A stretch of DNA of 64,000 nt, taken from contig WION01000019.1 of NCBI GenBank assembly GCA_015039365.1, positions 186,001-250,000 of the forward strand, in the 5' to 3' direction. The position numbers and the translations under genes are program-made. This document shows positions 25,195 through 39,979 of this stretch, piece by piece; the stretch's first letter is position 1, and each line of letters starts with the position of its first letter. Under the pieces are notes generated by a model. That model saw nothing but the letters and a program-made list of their open reading frames with translations. It made no database searches and was not told where the DNA came from. The stretch is from Amanita rubescens. Taxonomy: Eukaryota > Basidiomycota > Agaricomycetes > Agaricales > Amanitaceae.

Positions 25195-26917
25195 ATGTCC
25201 AACGCCGATCTTGACGCAGAAATCCAGCAAATTCGCGACCACATTAGATCTCGCAAGCTCCCTCCACCAGTGAAGCTTCCTCCCCCTCATGAAAAAGCAC
25301 CGACCGGGCCAGCACCGGTGCCAAAGAAGGGTGAACGCGAGGCCTATGTCAATCGCAGACAGATTAATTCGCTCAGCGTAAGTCGTTTTAACTTCAAATT
25401 CCACCTACTAGTAACTCAGATGTACACCAGGAAGATTTGCCGGTCGAGTCGAAGGTAAGCGCGAGTGTGATTCCCCGTGTGCTTTCCTAGCTCACGCATT
25501 ATCCCCTGCTTAGGAAAATTCCCTTTGGTGGCCGCTTTATGCTCAGCTCTGGGCAGATATCAAGCTTCAAGAAAAGGGGCAATCGTTCGAAACCCACCCC
25601 AACGAATGGTGGGTTGCTACGTTACGCACAAAAAGACATTTGTACTTAACTCGGTTATTCTAGGTACACTGCTTACATGTAAACTTCTACCTTGTCTGTG
25701 GGCCTGTATTAACTCAAACCCGCAGTCTCGAGTTGAGGGGGATTGGCATGCTTGTACGTACTGGGCAACATCCCAAGTTCGCGACTCTTCTCATTCTTTT
25801 TCGCAGTCCAGGACTCATGACAGAGGTGACATCGGACAATCAAATATTCAGGCTACCGTCGATGTGGTGAGTTATAGAACCTTCTATCCATCTGAAGTTG
25901 TAAACAGCTTCGACGGCTTCCTGACTGCCTTCTCTTAGACTATCCTTCGTCTTCTGGCGGCCTTCCTCCTCGTATGTCATTTGCCACTCTTTATCAAATA
26001 CCGTCTCATCTTGACAATTGTAGCCGAGCCAACTGGCCAAAATCACGGCAATTATTGAGGCACTCGACAAGCAAGCGGCTGATGGCGCTTTGACTTTATT
26101 TGATTCAAAAGCCACAAAAAACGGCGACTCCAACTTTCAGGCGAGTCTCATGTCAGCTCTTGTGTGATCATAGAAGCTAACCATCCTGATCCAGATTTCT
26201 GATGGAGCGGTTGATAGCCAGTTGAATGTACGCAAATTTTTGGGGCCTGATACTTGGTTTGATAACTAATGACACTACCGGTATCAGTTGACAATCAGTA
26301 AGTTCAGAAATATTATGAGGCATGTCACTCTCACCAAACCTATCAACAGCTGCGGGGTATTATAACTTTAGTGCGTATCATCAAACCCAACTCGTTAGAT
26401 CGTTGACGTTGACGTTGTGTTCTATTCAAGCGACCAACCAGAGGATTACCAGAATGTTATTCTGGCGATGGACGGACAGAGATATTCGCTTTTTTGCCGG
26501 TGGGTTGTCGCCTCCATTTCCGTATGTTTCAAAAATGAAGCTTATGTTTTACCTCCCAGGCAATGACACCCTAACTCGTGAGTTGCACAATTGATTGCTT
26601 GACCAGCCAGCTAACAATTTTTCTAAGTCTCGAAACGCATCGCAGATGAAGTTCGCGAGGATTTGTTCCAGGCAATCAAGGAACATATTCTCGTAAGCAT
26701 AGTTTTTGACTTGATTTTTGACAATCTGTTCAAAGGAATGACACTAGGGAAACATTCGTCCGGTTCCTGGACTCCCGCCCCCCGACCTTGCGTGATCGTT
26801 GCTCGCAAATTGCTCATCCACTTTGCCCAGGTTTTGTACAATATGCAGGAGGATCTAGCTGTTTCGTGTTGTGACTTTGTACCACCTTGTTCTTGTTTCA
26901 AGTGCGCATTTATGTAA
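25195..26917 (+). CDS. Unrecognised family, paralogue 2
   Basis: The first exon (25195-25377) has a Pro/Lys-rich N-terminal part (SRKLPPPVKLPPPHEKAP) before the conserved AYVNRRQINSLS. Later exons match paralogue 3 in order: the Trp-rich ENSLWWPLYAQLW segment (about 25515-25550), a helical region near 26.03-26.14 kb, a 10-nt exon near 26286-26298, the signature RITRMLFWRWTDRDIRFFAG (about 26440-26500), the NDTLTR segment near 26562-26580 and ADEVREDLFQAIKEHIL near 26645-26695. Short introns interrupt every segment. There is no secretion signal, so it is probably intracellular or leaderless. The biochemical role is not recognised. The 3' end is uncertain. Confidence 0.55.
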
Positions 26918-27250
26918 AAAAAACCCCACAATATATTTGTCTCGTTGCGCACAATACATTTGTTGTTGATGAAAACGCGGATCAATCGACCATCGATGTC
27001 ATCGATCAGATCGATCAATATTCAATGATGCATCACCCTTAATTACCGTGCGTTAGCATGGGTGCGGGCCAAGATCTGCCAAGATTTGATTGGCCAGTGG
27101 GGTTACAGTGGCTGAAACCATATAATCGTGAACGCGTGAACACTTCGTAATCCGTCAAGTGACCCATCTATATATATGCGTAGTACTTTGCAATCATATA
27201 AAGTCAAGCCATAGCAGTCATCGGCTAGAAAGTCATCATACCACCCACCC

Positions 27251-28980
27251 ATGCCTGAGTCGACGCCCCCCAGAACAACTGGCGCTCGCGATATCGATAG
27301 CATCCGAAAGGCCATCAAATCCATCAAGCTCCCTCCACCGCCGCCGGACGAAGCAGAATTCGAGGGCCCAGCCCCCCGGATGCCGATGCCAAAATTTCCG
27401 GCGAATACTGACCAGGGCTTCGTTAACTGCGGAAGTATCCAGTCTCTTGGGGTAATGTTTTATTTATGTAGCATGCAAGACTTGATTTTATGGCTGGGTC
27501 ACTTCACCAGGCGGAACTCTCGGCAGAGGCAAAGGTATATCGAAGCGCTCTCTGCCTTCCGCGACCGCTCAAATGATGATCCAACGCAGGAAAATTCGCT
27601 TTGGTGGACGCTCTTTGCGCAGGTCGGAGCGGATGCGCTTCTTCACAAGGAAGGAAAGTCGAGGGAAAGCCACCCTGATGAATGGTGAGTTGCTACTTTG
27701 CCCGTCGGATGGAGAGACGAGTCGTAGCTCACACGGTGGTTGTAGGTATGATTGTTACATGTGAGCTTTCCAAGTCATCTCTATCTCGTCTTAAGTCGGG
27801 CTCTTAACTTGGCTACGTGACAGTGATAACTTGATAAAGTTCGGGATGGATGTACGTACGCGCTAGCATGTAATCATTCTTCTTGACATCTCGTTTGCTT
27901 ATAGTCCGTCACCTCGGAGAGACATCGAGTCGGGAGCTCGAGTATTAAGGATACCGTCGATGCAGTGAGTTTCTCGAAAATATCGTAAGGAACCGTCGCA
28001 ATAATCGTTCTCTTCCGTACCTTATAATTAGACCGTCCTCGGACTTGTTGGCCTCTTCCTCAATGTGTGTTATTCCCAATCTTCGGGAACCAGTTATTGT
28101 CTTAGGTCCGCACTAATTAATTGCAGCCAAGACAGCTACAAAAGATCACGGATATTATCGGTGCACTTAACAAGGCGGCGTCTGAGCGGGTTCTAACATT
28201 GTTCAACACGAAAGCGTCAAACAACAGTTCTGCCAACTTCCAAGTGAGTTATTCGTATCGACGCCCGTCTAGAAATTACTTATAACCATCGCCTAGATTT
28301 CGGATACAGTTGTTGACCAGGCTTTGACCGTACGTGATCATGATGATATCTGTCTATTGCAGCTGATAGCTTGACTCACGGATGTCGGACATCATCAGTT
28401 ATCGATAAGTGAGTCTAGAAAGATTTCTTATAAGGAGAACAGTTCATTCACTTTTTTTGTGTGGGTAGCTTCTGGGTACATGAACTTTAGTGCGCGAAGT
28501 CACTTCTTAAATTATCTCACCGTCCTTTAAACGTGATGATATTCTTTCAGCCACGAGCCAGAAGATCACGAGAATGCTGTTTTGGAAGTGGACAGACACA
28601 AGGATTGATTTTTATGCGGGTCAGTGGGCCGTTACCTCTACTTGCATATTTCAAAAAATAATGAAGACTGTCACGTTTGCGTTTTACTTAAATCCAGGCA
28701 ATGATACTCTTACACGTAGGTTGGACGCCGATTGCCCTACCAATGCGGTTCTAAAGATTTCATTTCCTCCAAAGTCGAAAAATGGCTTGCGGATGAAGTT
28801 CGCGAAGATGTGTTTAACGCGATTAAAGATTTTATTACGGTAAGCATTGTCGTTTGCTGGATTTTTGACAATTGGTTGGACGCGGTGGTAGACAAATATC
28901 GGCGAAGTGCCGCTCCCGAACTATTGATTGTCGCTACTAGCTACCCATATGCTGCTTGTATGATATGTGTACGTACATAG
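27251..28980 (+). CDS. Unrecognised family, paralogue 3
   Basis: Same architecture and orientation as paralogue 2: a Pro-rich N-terminus (IKSIKLPPPPPDEAEFEGPA), DQGFVNCGSIQSLG, the Trp-rich NSLWWTLFAQVGADALLHKE, a helical exon near 28.13-28.24 kb (PRQLQKITDIIGALNKAASE), a 10-nt exon near 28399-28411, the signature KITRMLFWKWTDTRIDFYAG (about 28562-28620), NDTLTR (about 28698-28718) and DEVREDVFNAIKDFI (about 28795-28840). The family has three copies within 7 kb here. Without a search I cannot name it; a roughly 300-residue mixed helix/strand protein is what the sequence supports. The stop codon is uncertain, with 28980 the end of the last open frame. Confidence 0.58.
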
Positions 28981-29821
28981 GGGGATCTCAGCTTTTTCTT
29001 GCTGTGAATGGTTGACGTTCTGGAGATTGTGGGAAACCAACTGGACTTCGATGGAGTGGGAACATCGATGCAGAATGGAGACGTTTTTGAGCAGCTTTGT
29101 GACCTAGTGGTATACATATGGAATCGGGGAATTGAGGTTTGGGATTTCATGGGCGATGAAAAGCTTGAGCTAGCAAAAAAGAAGAAAAAGGGAAATTCCT
29201 GTGAGAGCTAATGGCGATGGGCTGAACGAGTAGATGAGTATGGACTGGAGAAATGAGCCAGCAAATTGGAAGCAGATGACATGAGCATTTGAAGAGCTCG
29301 TCTACTACGAGCTTCAGCTATGGCTACTAGGCAAAGAAGACGGGATGTCCGCTTTACGCTGAGAAACAGAAAAGCCCAGACTAACACCATTGAGGACGGC
29401 GGAAATCGGAGGTTGCAAGCCTGCCGCGTCTGCGTCCAAATATGACAGATGCGATGAACCCTTGCGGCAATAGAACTAGTTGCAGTGAAAACGATGAACA
29501 TGTCATGCAACGACGTTGAAGAGGGTATCGTCATGACAACAGTCAAAGAACACGTGCCAAGTCTACTCCTTCTCCGAGTAACTCAGGCGAGTCCACTTTC
29601 ATTCTCTAAAATTCGGCTCGCGTTTTTCTGATTATTAGGACGTTAGACTTACTCTTGTTTGCGGCCGTACTGCACGTTTCCTCTTCGCATCCGGGCCTCC
29701 CCCCGCTGGTCCACCTCCTGCTTATAGCCCATGTGTAACTATTATTAGTCGCAGATCGCGCGTTACGTCACCTCGAACTGCGTTGTTTCCTGGTCGGGGG
29801 ATTGGCCAGTAAGCTGTCACC
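28981..29821. other. Intergenic, nothing certain
   Basis: Lies between paralogue 3 and glucoamylase copy 2. One open frame on the minus strand (29208-29546) is moderately hydrophobic but resembles nothing I recognise; it was not called. Confidence 0.4.
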
Positions 29822-31584
<1,763 letters not shown>

Positions 31585-33082
31585 ATGACTCGTGGCACTA
31601 AACCGAACTTGACGTTCACGCTATATCCACTTTAATACACATGTTAGCCTGTAACAGCTATTCGATTTTAATAACGACTTTGATGTGTTGATATCACTTT
31701 GCTTGCAAGCATCATACGAGTGAAGATTGTATAGTTGCGCGCATGCGTTTACTTAAGTATATTGCGCTGCCGCCATGATTTCTGCTTTTTTTTTGGCACG
31801 TTCCTAGGAGCATAGCGTCCAGGTCGGTTGCATAGCTCACGGCTCATGACGAAGGTCTTATTGCATTTCGACAGACGAGAATACCTTGTTCGAATGAGAG
31901 GACATGTCTAGCACTGGCTGTGGGTATTCGGACGGGCCGCACAGCCTGATGATAACGAAGGCGCTAAAATAAGCCTGCCCAACTCGCTAAGATATCGACA
32001 AAGTTTGAAAAAAAGTTTGTCTTCTATAATAGGATTACCCAAAACTAATAGTGTTTCAAGGCTATGATCCCACCTTTGTTAGGACGTCTCTTCCTCCCCA
32101 CCGGTTTCCTCGTTATTCCGACCCGGTGTCACGACCCAAATCATGATACGTCGTCTATTTCAGGTCTATTGCAATGTCTTTGAAGGTATCCGCAGACCTC
32201 TCCACTGGTTAGCCTTTATCATGCAATTCTGTCTGTCAATCTTATTGACTCACCCAGCGAGATCTTATCGTATTCCTTGACATATCGCAAAGTCGGCCAA
32301 TGTCACTGCCTTTCTATGTCTTATTAAATATGAGTCCGTCACGGACTTTAGGCATGAATAGCAAAAGTGCCGCAGGTGCTATGCAAGTTGCGTTTACTTC
32401 AACTCACGAAAGCCTAGAGCATACTGTTAGAGCGTTTGTAACAGCTGCTAATTGTTTTGTTTATAGAAACGTACGTACTGGTTGTAAGTTCTTGACAATA
32501 AAACCTTTCGGGTGGCGAGCACTTTCTTATTGAATATCATTGGCACAAAGCCGATGGCGGAGCGGACCCTCTCCATCTTCATTAACGTGACCGCCCATAT
32601 GGCGGTAGCGCGAACAATTCTCATAGCTCGGATAAGGTTAATTTTAGTAGGATTAGCAATTAGACGTAACATAGGTTGTTTGTCTATATTATTATAGTAT
32701 ACGAATTTTGCGCTATTAGTTTACGACACCGCCTGTTTTTCAACTACCCCCACACGATCTCCAAGGACACCTCAAGACCTAGAACAGTTACGCCGAATAG
32801 GATTTTCATCGCCTCGGCGCCTAAGGCCTTGGGTACCAAGCCTCTGACTCACTGCGCACCCAAGGGCGCAGCCCCGTAACCTAAATGGGCGACTCATCAC
32901 ATCACGGTTCGTCCGCCGCTAATCAGGCTTGGCCATGACGGACTGAATGGACTCAATCCGGTGCTGCTGAACCATCCAATAATAACTCACGATATGACGT
33001 TGGGACAGTCCCCAGTTCTCGGGAGTATAAAGCCCCAAGCTTGAACCCACCCCTCCCACAGTAAACTTCATATTCGCCAAAG
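31585..33082. other. Intergenic; proximal part duplicated at 36.2-36.5 kb
   Basis: The first roughly 150 bp (to about 31745) match 36260-36475, including ACACATGTTAGCCTGTAAC. The rest shows only short frames. The frame around 32512-32697 encodes a hydrophobic stretch but without any recognised family. Confidence 0.45.
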
Positions 33083-33643
33083 ATGCAACCACGAAGGCAC
33101 GTCCCTTTTGCCACCACCAACCCATACGCCTTCCCGTCGGGTCCTTCCAGGTCAAGGTCTACGCGCCTTCACTCATTAATTGACTACTCCACATCTACTA
33201 TCGCCTATGACTTTGTCCATCCTCCGTCCACCATGCCATCTAGGCGAGACCGGATTTCATCGCGCGCACTTGACGAGCCCGCCACTAGCCCTCCCATGCA
33301 GAGTATGACATTGCATTCACCCTACCTGCCATGGGTGATCCAAGTCGTAGCAAGCAATAGATCATTCGTCTCTGTAAGGGACATCATCGATAATATTTAC
33401 CACTGCTTGCGAACGAAGGTTGGTGGGCGGGAGCTCTCCAAGCAATTTCCCAAAAAAATGGATCAGGATAGGGTGACGGCGGCTTACAGGCAGCGATACA
33501 GGCATTACAAGGACCCAAGGACGTACGATGAAGAGAAACTCCGCGGTTTGCTGCGGATTGACTTCCTTATGGGCCATTCAAAGTTCAGAGGTCTGTCAAA
33601 GACAGATTCTCCTTCGAAATGGTTCCTCATTTTCGGTGAATGA
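33083..33643 (+). CDS. DUF6699-like small protein
   Basis: A single-exon frame of 186 residues. The N-terminal third is basic and Ser/Pro-rich. The C-terminal part has the layout I associate with DUF6699 in mushroom-forming fungi: LPWVIQVVASNRSFVSVRDI near the start, a helix with a conserved Tyr (VTAAYRQRYRHY), then GLLRIDFLMGHSKFRGLSKT and an aromatic finish (KWFLIF). The role of the domain is unknown. These genes are usually present in many copies in Agaricomycetes and are often intronless. Confidence 0.68.
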   Translation: MQPRRHVPFATTNPYAFPSGPSRSRSTRLHSLIDYSTSTIAYDFVHPPSTMPSRRDRISSRALDEPATSPPMQSMTLHSPYLPWVIQVVASNRSFVSVRDIIDNIYHCLRTKVGGRELSKQFPKKMDQDRVTAAYRQRYRHYKDPRTYDEEKLRGLLRIDFLMGHSKFRGLSKTDSPSKWFLIFGE

Positions 33644-33959
33644 ACTGCCCTTGCCACGGATACGATGGACCCGATGCTCCTTTCGCGGCGAAGTGCATGG
33701 CTTTACCATCCTCTTCAGCCAATTACTGGTGATCATCTCGGTTTACTTTGTCTAGTACCTGGACCGTTTTTACGTGATCCATAGCGTTCTCCTCGGACGA
33801 GATACTTACTTGACTCGATGTCACGTCACTTACTTATAATATCTATGATATCTATAGCTATGCATCATGCTGCTGATTCATGCATCATGTTCTCTGCTGT
33901 ATATGCTCTATCCTGTGACCATATCGCAATTAGGACTGGCAGTGGCACTTGAAATCATA

Positions 33960-34290
33960 TGCTATCAAACTTCCAATGTCATTGCCAAACGATCAAATGG
34001 CTGGGGTATCAACGGCAGAAAAAGTTTTCCGAGGCCGTAAGTGGAACGGAAGGTATCGGTTTTATCATGTATGTCGTTGGAAGCATAGACCAGCTTGCAA
34101 ACTGGTCTTCAGCTAGTATTGATGTCATGATGTCATCGCGCTGAGTGCGGACAACTATCTGACATAGAGCGGTGAGTCTCTTGCTGATGTTTCGGACGCA
34201 CTGCTCATAAGCATGTAGCTACGATATTGCTCTCGGCAAGCACGACGTCGACGTTACAATATAGATAGTCTAATGCTGATCAAAGAGTGG
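33960..34290 (+). pseudogene. CBM20 fragment, 5' half
   Basis: The segment around 34063-34180 encodes MYVVGSIDQLANWSSASID, clearly the start of the CBM20 seen in glucoamylase copy 1 (IYVVGSINQLANWSPSNA). It is followed by frame damage; further on (34233-34262) a piece resembles the splice region of the last CBM20 exon. No catalytic domain is attached. It is probably debris from a duplicated or rearranged glucoamylase 3' end. Confidence 0.7.
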
Positions 34291-34525
34291 TTTCGGGTAT
34301 CTCGGGATTTAATTGCAACAAATGAACTCCTCTCGCGTATCGTGCTGCAATTCAGATTGGATGGCCGCCTGCCTTAAAATGCCACAAATAATGATGGCGG
34401 GATAGCGAACGCCAGTGTATAATTTAAATTATTGAATAGTATGGTGAAAATCCTGTGCTGACATCTGCTGACATATGGCCGATGAGTAATTCACTTGACC
34501 ACCTCCATCGCCAGTAATACTAAAC

Positions 34526-35838
34526 ATGTTCGCCTCTGGCTATCCCATCTTGTTTCCTCCAGAGATTCTCGATGAGATAATCGATCAAACTGACGACAAA
34601 TCGATGTTGCTTTCCTTCGGCCTCATCTGCGGACGAGCTCTTGTCAAAAGCCGACGTCGTCTATTCTCCTCCCTCGAGTTCACCGACCACGAGAGTTTCG
34701 ACTACTTTTTGCATCTCGCCGGCAAGCCATGGACCAGTTTTACGTTGGCCGTCACAGAGATTCACCTGCAGGATGTGTTTCACCACAACTTCCGCTACCG
34801 TTATAAGTGGGACCATATACAGGTTGCATCAAACCTCCGTAACGTGAGGTCACTAAGTATATCAGCACACAAGCTCTGGAAACCCGGATGGCGGATCGTA
34901 CCGCGCTCTGTTCTGGATGTTATCTTCCAGTTGAACCTGCACGATCTCCAGATAGATGCCGTGGGCACATGGCGCACGGAAGATGTCGTGATGCTATTCA
35001 GCCGGCTTCCTTCCTCTGTGAAAACACTTGCCTTCCGGAGGCTACGATTCCAAGAAACGCCCGATCTCTCTCGCCATTTAGATACATTTCGTCGTCCTTT
35101 CCGCTTCAGAAATATCGATAACATCTCGCTCGCTCTTCTAAGAGACGTATTGGACCCATCGAGTAACCCGAACCTTGACGTCGTCGTGCAGGCCTTCCAT
35201 ATTCGAAACCCCGACATTCCCCTTGCACATGCTGACAATCTCTTGACCTCGAGATTTTTACATCACATCGGCCCTCATCTTGAACAGCTTCTCATTACCT
35301 TTGGCACCAACCCATATCGCGGTGAGCACAGTTCCGTGTCAAATATATGATATCCCTAAGCCACCGATTCTCAACAGATTCATCCGTTGAATATTTGGAA
35401 CCAACTCAAATTGCCCAATGCATTAACATCCGCATGCTATTTGTCGGTTTTCCAACTTTTGCGTACAAAATACCTCTGCTTCTTCCAGCTATGTGGAAAA
35501 TGTTGTCCGCGCTGCCCGCGCCGAACGCTCTACACGAATTTTGGTTCAAGTTCACGCCCTATCTAAGCTCTTTCGAAGAACAAATGTCCTTGTTGGGATT
35601 CTTTGAATCTCCGAATCTCCTTCATAGATTGAGGCACATGTTTCCGAATCTGAAGATAATCAAGATTATATTAGACGTTTGGGGACAGTCAAGTTATGAT
35701 TTTTACTTTGAAGGGTTGCGCCGAGTGACTGACTTGAGAGCATTTGAGGAAATTGGTTTTGTGAAGTTCGTCGTGGGAGGTACGAAGGAGCATGTTGCGT
35801 GTCACTCTGTTTTCGAGGGCTGTAATTATTTGTTGTGA
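34526..35838 (+). CDS. F-box-like / leucine-rich-repeat-like protein
   Basis: Two exons, 34526-35321 and 35378-35838 (donor GGTGAGC, acceptor CAACAG), about 419 residues. The N-terminus (ILFPPEILDEIIDQTDDKSM then LLSFGLICGRALVKSRRRLF) matches the helix pattern of basidiomycete F-box proteins, which recruit targets to SCF ubiquitin ligases through Skp1. The remainder has irregular leucine-rich segments (LRNVRSLSISAHKLW, LHDLQIDAV, SSVKTLAFRRLRF, LRHMFPNLKIIKII) typical of the substrate-binding part. Complete by length for this very expanded group. It lies between two pieces of a CBM20 gene, so this block may have been inserted there. Confidence 0.72.
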
Positions 35839-36084
35839 AATTATGTGGTTCTAATTGTCCGCATACCGTCCGTGGTGTATATGTGGCGCCAGAAACATTC
35901 ATTCACTCGTACAACTGGCAGCTCTTACCATTAATTTCCCCTGCGACGTCTGTCCAATTCCCTTTCCACCCTTCGCCGGGCACTTGATCCTGCCGTATTG
36001 ATATATAAATTCCTGTTATACTAGTTGATCATACATTTATATATAAACACTGATCTTCATAGGACGACTTTATACATAAAATGC

Positions 36085-36475
36085 CTGTAGTATATTGGCC
36101 GGTTCGACTGGGGCAAGCACGACGTTCCAATATAGATACATCCGCATATATAAATTATGGTGTAGCAAGATGGGTGAGTGGCCCAAGTAGAGAGGCAACA
36201 ACGCCTTCGTCTTGCCTTCGTCTGGAAGTATCGTTGTGAACGACTCGTGGCACTGATTCGAAACTTGACGTTGGCGCTGTATCCACCTCAGTACAGGCTG
36301 AGTACACATGTTAGCCTGTAACGACTATAATAACTTCGATGTGTCGATATTACTTTAATGGCAAGCATCACTGCAAATTGAAGTGAAGAGGGTCCTGCAA
36401 CCAAACAAGGGCGAGATCTTTGGACTGCTGGTTGGGCCATCGTGTGAAGATAAGATTGTACAGTTGCGCAAGCCT
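36085..36475 (+). pseudogene. CBM20 fragment, 3' end and flank
   Basis: 36100-36145 resembles the start of the last CBM20 exon (GCAAGCACGACGTTCCAATA..ACATCCGCATA). 36175-36256 matches the tail of glucoamylase copy 2 (AGTGGCCCAAGTAGA..AACGCCTTCGTC..GTGAACGACTCGTGGCACTGA), and the match continues through the 3' flank to about 36475. There is a local duplication of CTTCGTCTTGC. No intact frame remains. Confidence 0.72.
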
Positions 36476-36650
36476 TCACTTCAACTTGAATACAGATAGA
36501 AGTAATAATATTTCCAATCCGAATACCGATAAAGAAATCGAAAGAAAATAATAATGAAAAAGATGAAAAAGATGAGAAAGATGAAAAATATAGAAAGAAG
36601 AAAGAATAGTGTGAAATAACAATAAGCACTCGTTCACCGGATCATTCCCA

Positions 36651-39603
36651 TCAGCAAAGAATAGTTCGTTTGCGTTTCAAGCATTGAGTATGCTTCACTT
36701 TCGGTACCCACATCTTCTGGAACCTCCACTTGATAGACGCCCACAATGACATACCGTCACAACCGAATAAAGTAAGCGCGGACGCATCTTCTCTTTTCTT
36801 GCACCAAGGCAGGGGTCTCTTCAACCATGACACAACATATCTGTACAGCGAAATCGCTCGAAACTCCCGTCTGGGAATGGAATCCACCGAGATCGAGGGC
36901 TCGGAGTCAAAGATAGGCTCGGAACATTCCACTAGTGGTTCAAGGATGGCTTGGAACGAAGGAGGCCTTGTGAAATCGATGGTAACTTCAATTGAGGGTG
37001 GTTTTGCGAAGCGAAGAAGCTTTGGTACAGCCGATTCGAGGACGGTGTTGGACAGGGCAGTTTCTACGACGGATTCGGGGATAACACTGACGTTAGTATG
37101 ACTGACAACAGGCTCCGCTTTGGACTTGACGAAGGGAGGAGAGAACCGGCCCAATGGGCCACCTAGACTTTCAAAAGAAGCTGCGAGGGGAGAGGCAGGC
37201 AAGCTTGAGGAGTCGACAAGCTCAGGGGATGACATGCTCAACAGTGCTAGATTCGGCGGCACATTCAATGATGGGCTCGACGGCGGGTGGAAGGGCATCC
37301 TCCATTGGCGCAGAGACATCAAATTCAGATGCATGGCAAATGGCGGGTTGCGAAGGTTGAACGATGGCCGGAGGTTCTGACTCCTGCAGGGCACTTGAAT
37401 TTAACCAGATTAAGCAACGAGGATCCCGAGTGGAATGACGGTAACATATGAGGGTGAGATTCCAGAGTAGAGATCATCGGAGAGTGAACTTGGACCACGT
37501 TGACTGGGCGAGCATCGTCATCGCCATCCTCCATCTCAAAAGTCCATAATTCGTCTTCATTCACGTTGTCTTCCTCTTCAGAGGTAAAAAGATAGCTGAA
37601 GAGGTCATCGAGGGAACATTCTTGTGGATCATAAGAGACCGAGCCATCGAGGGATTCGTCCTTGATGCCGTTGCATTGCATATCAGGAGACGTGTAAACG
37701 AAGTCGGGAAGAATGCCTTCTTCCTCCTCGCTAAGTGCGCTTCCAGGAACAAAGTCCTCGATTGTACCCCAGTCCTCAAAGAAGTGATGTCCCTTGACGA
37801 AATCCGGAACCCAAGGAGGCAAAACAGGTCCTATTCCTCATAGCCTCCCAGTCCCTGCGAACAAAATCAACAAATAGTGCATGAAAGACAAATGAACGCG
37901 TACACGCCAGCAAAGTAGGGTGAGAAGTCATGTCGAGTCCAATCCTGAGCCGTTCAGCAGGGTCCTTCCTCAACATTTGGGATATGAAATCTTTGCATTC
38001 GTCGCTAACGTCGTCTTCGGGGGCAAATTCGATGTCGACCTCAAGAATCTGCAGTGCAACCTCTTCTTCATCACTCCAAGGATGCTGAGCCGCAGTATTA
38101 GTTTCAAGATATGTGACGAACCAAAGTATGACTTACTTTGCCAGTAACCATTGCATAGAGAGTTACGGCCGCAGACCAGTAATCCACGCCAAAAGAGTAA
38201 TAGTCACGGCGGACGATTTCAGGGGCCATTTCCATTTCCGAACCACACCAATCTTGAGAGACAAACGTCAATTCCGTAGGCGAGCGACGCGGTGCCTCAA
38301 AGACGCTATCATCGGTCTTGAATGGCCAGTAAGGTTGATAAGATCGTTCAGCAATAGTCGGTTTAGACCCAAAGTCCTTGGAAAGGCCAAAATCAGCTAA
38401 AACAATATGACCAGTCGGTACGAATAAGGATGTTGGCTGTCTTGACGTCTCTGTGGATAATACCACGCTTGTGCAATTCATCCAGAGCAATAATCTTGGA
38501 ACTGATTAGAACGGTGAGATGAGAGTCAGAAGAAGCTATTGCTTACCATTTCAACCATGTAGAAACGCGCTCTGTCGGCCGGAAACGTTTCGCATCGGAT
38601 AATTTCGCTTTCTATATCTGTAGGATAATACATCTGTGCCGGAAGTTAGACACACCAAGAAAACAACGTGAAATCGCTACTCACCATTGCGAGGTAAATG
38701 TTGTTCGTGTCGTGCCAGCTCGCTTCGAGCTGCACAAACCAGTCCAAACCCTGGAGCGACGCCATAATCTTCTTCTCTTCAATAAGAACTTGCTTCACAA
38801 ATGGATGGTCCCAAACGCCAGCCACCTTTCGAATCACTTTGAGTGCAACTTGCTTGCTAGAAACATTATCCCTCGCGAGATAGACCTGTCCACACGAACC
38901 CTTGCTGAGAAACTCGAGAAGCTCGAAATCCTGGATGTTGACGACGCGAGGCTCGCAGAAAGGTGCCGCGGATACATCAGATGCTGGAGAAGAAAGAGCA
39001 GGAGTAGAACAAGTGAGCGAAGGGGTGCAGAGCGAGGCGGAAACGTCGTAGATGTTCGGAGAATCTTCAAAAACCGGGGTGCTCGGCAGCCGAGGAGTAC
39101 GGGGAATGACCGCAAGATCCGTGATGGTATCCAGAGGGCTCAAGAACAAGCGGTGCTACGAAAACTGGACTTTGGTTGACACCGAGGATGTCGGAGCTGG
39201 ATGGAGCGAATGATACAGCAGAGAGTTGCAGGGGAGTCGCAAGTCCGTATTTCACAGAACGACGAACGTCAAGCAGTTCTGGTTCGTGGTATGCCTCACC
39301 GAGGGCTTCAAAATACGACGTTTCGTTAGCCTAATTCTCGAGCAGTCAGCAATGCTGATCAACGAAAGCAAGAACTAGTGGCTGACCTCAGGTTCTGGCT
39401 TGACTAAATGTGTCTGGCTTGACAAGTTCTGCCTCTGCCATCGACGAGAAGGCCTTCATCAACGGATTTGCTTGCCTTGGCGTGCTTGACCTATATGGAT
39501 CGTCGTTAGCTAAGTTGAACGGACAGAATTCGCCATGATGACAAACCTTCTTGCTTCGACGAATTAACTCCGTAACGGACCGCTTGATGCGCAAGAACGA
39601 CAT
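36651..39603 (-). pseudogene. AGC-type serine/threonine kinase, frame broken
   Basis: Kinase motifs occur in order on the minus strand: a Gly loop in FLSKGSCGQVYLARDN, the ATP-binding Lys in VALKVIRK, the catalytic loop HRDVKTAN (about 38440), DFGLSKDFG, the activation segment ending EMAPEIVRRDYYSFGVDYWS, and an AGC-style end (HPTLLA ... DWEAMRNR ... PPWVPDF). Ser/Thr/Pro-rich regions precede and follow the domain. The frame changes without a plausible intron at 38413 (one extra base between TD and GHIVLADFG) and at 37829 (one extra base before PVLPPWVP); further shifts lie near 39140 and 37390. Either the gene is decaying or the assembly has indel errors. The start near 39603 (MSFLRIKRSVTELI) is tentative. 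AGC kinases phosphorylate Ser/Thr in signalling; the target is unknown. Confidence 0.7.
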
Positions 39604-39979
39604 CTGGATAGACGAATGGAGATTAGGGACGAATGCGGAAGTTCGGTGCAGTAATAGCTCACCTGATGCGTCTACTATACCTGTACTGAATACGACTAGT
39701 TGGTTGATCGGTGTCGAACTGCTAGTACTTGATGGATCCTAGAAAGGGCGTTGAGAGATGGGGTTAGAAAAAAGAGGAAAATGCGCGTTGGGGCGGGTTT
39801 ATTTAGGTATTATGTTGCGGCTGACATGGCTAACATATGTTGGAGCCAAAAGTCAGCCACAGAGCCTACTCACGTATTTCCACTATTGACATAGCCAAAT
39901 TAAGCATTGACGTATAAATATTTCTCGAGCAGAGGGCGCTGCTATGTAGAAGTGAGAAGAGTATCGGGGCGGGAGCTAG

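Noticed and set aside
32512..32697. Hydrophobic 61-residue frame that looks organellar
   Set aside because: No match to a known mitochondrial protein that I can recognise, short, and without supporting exons.
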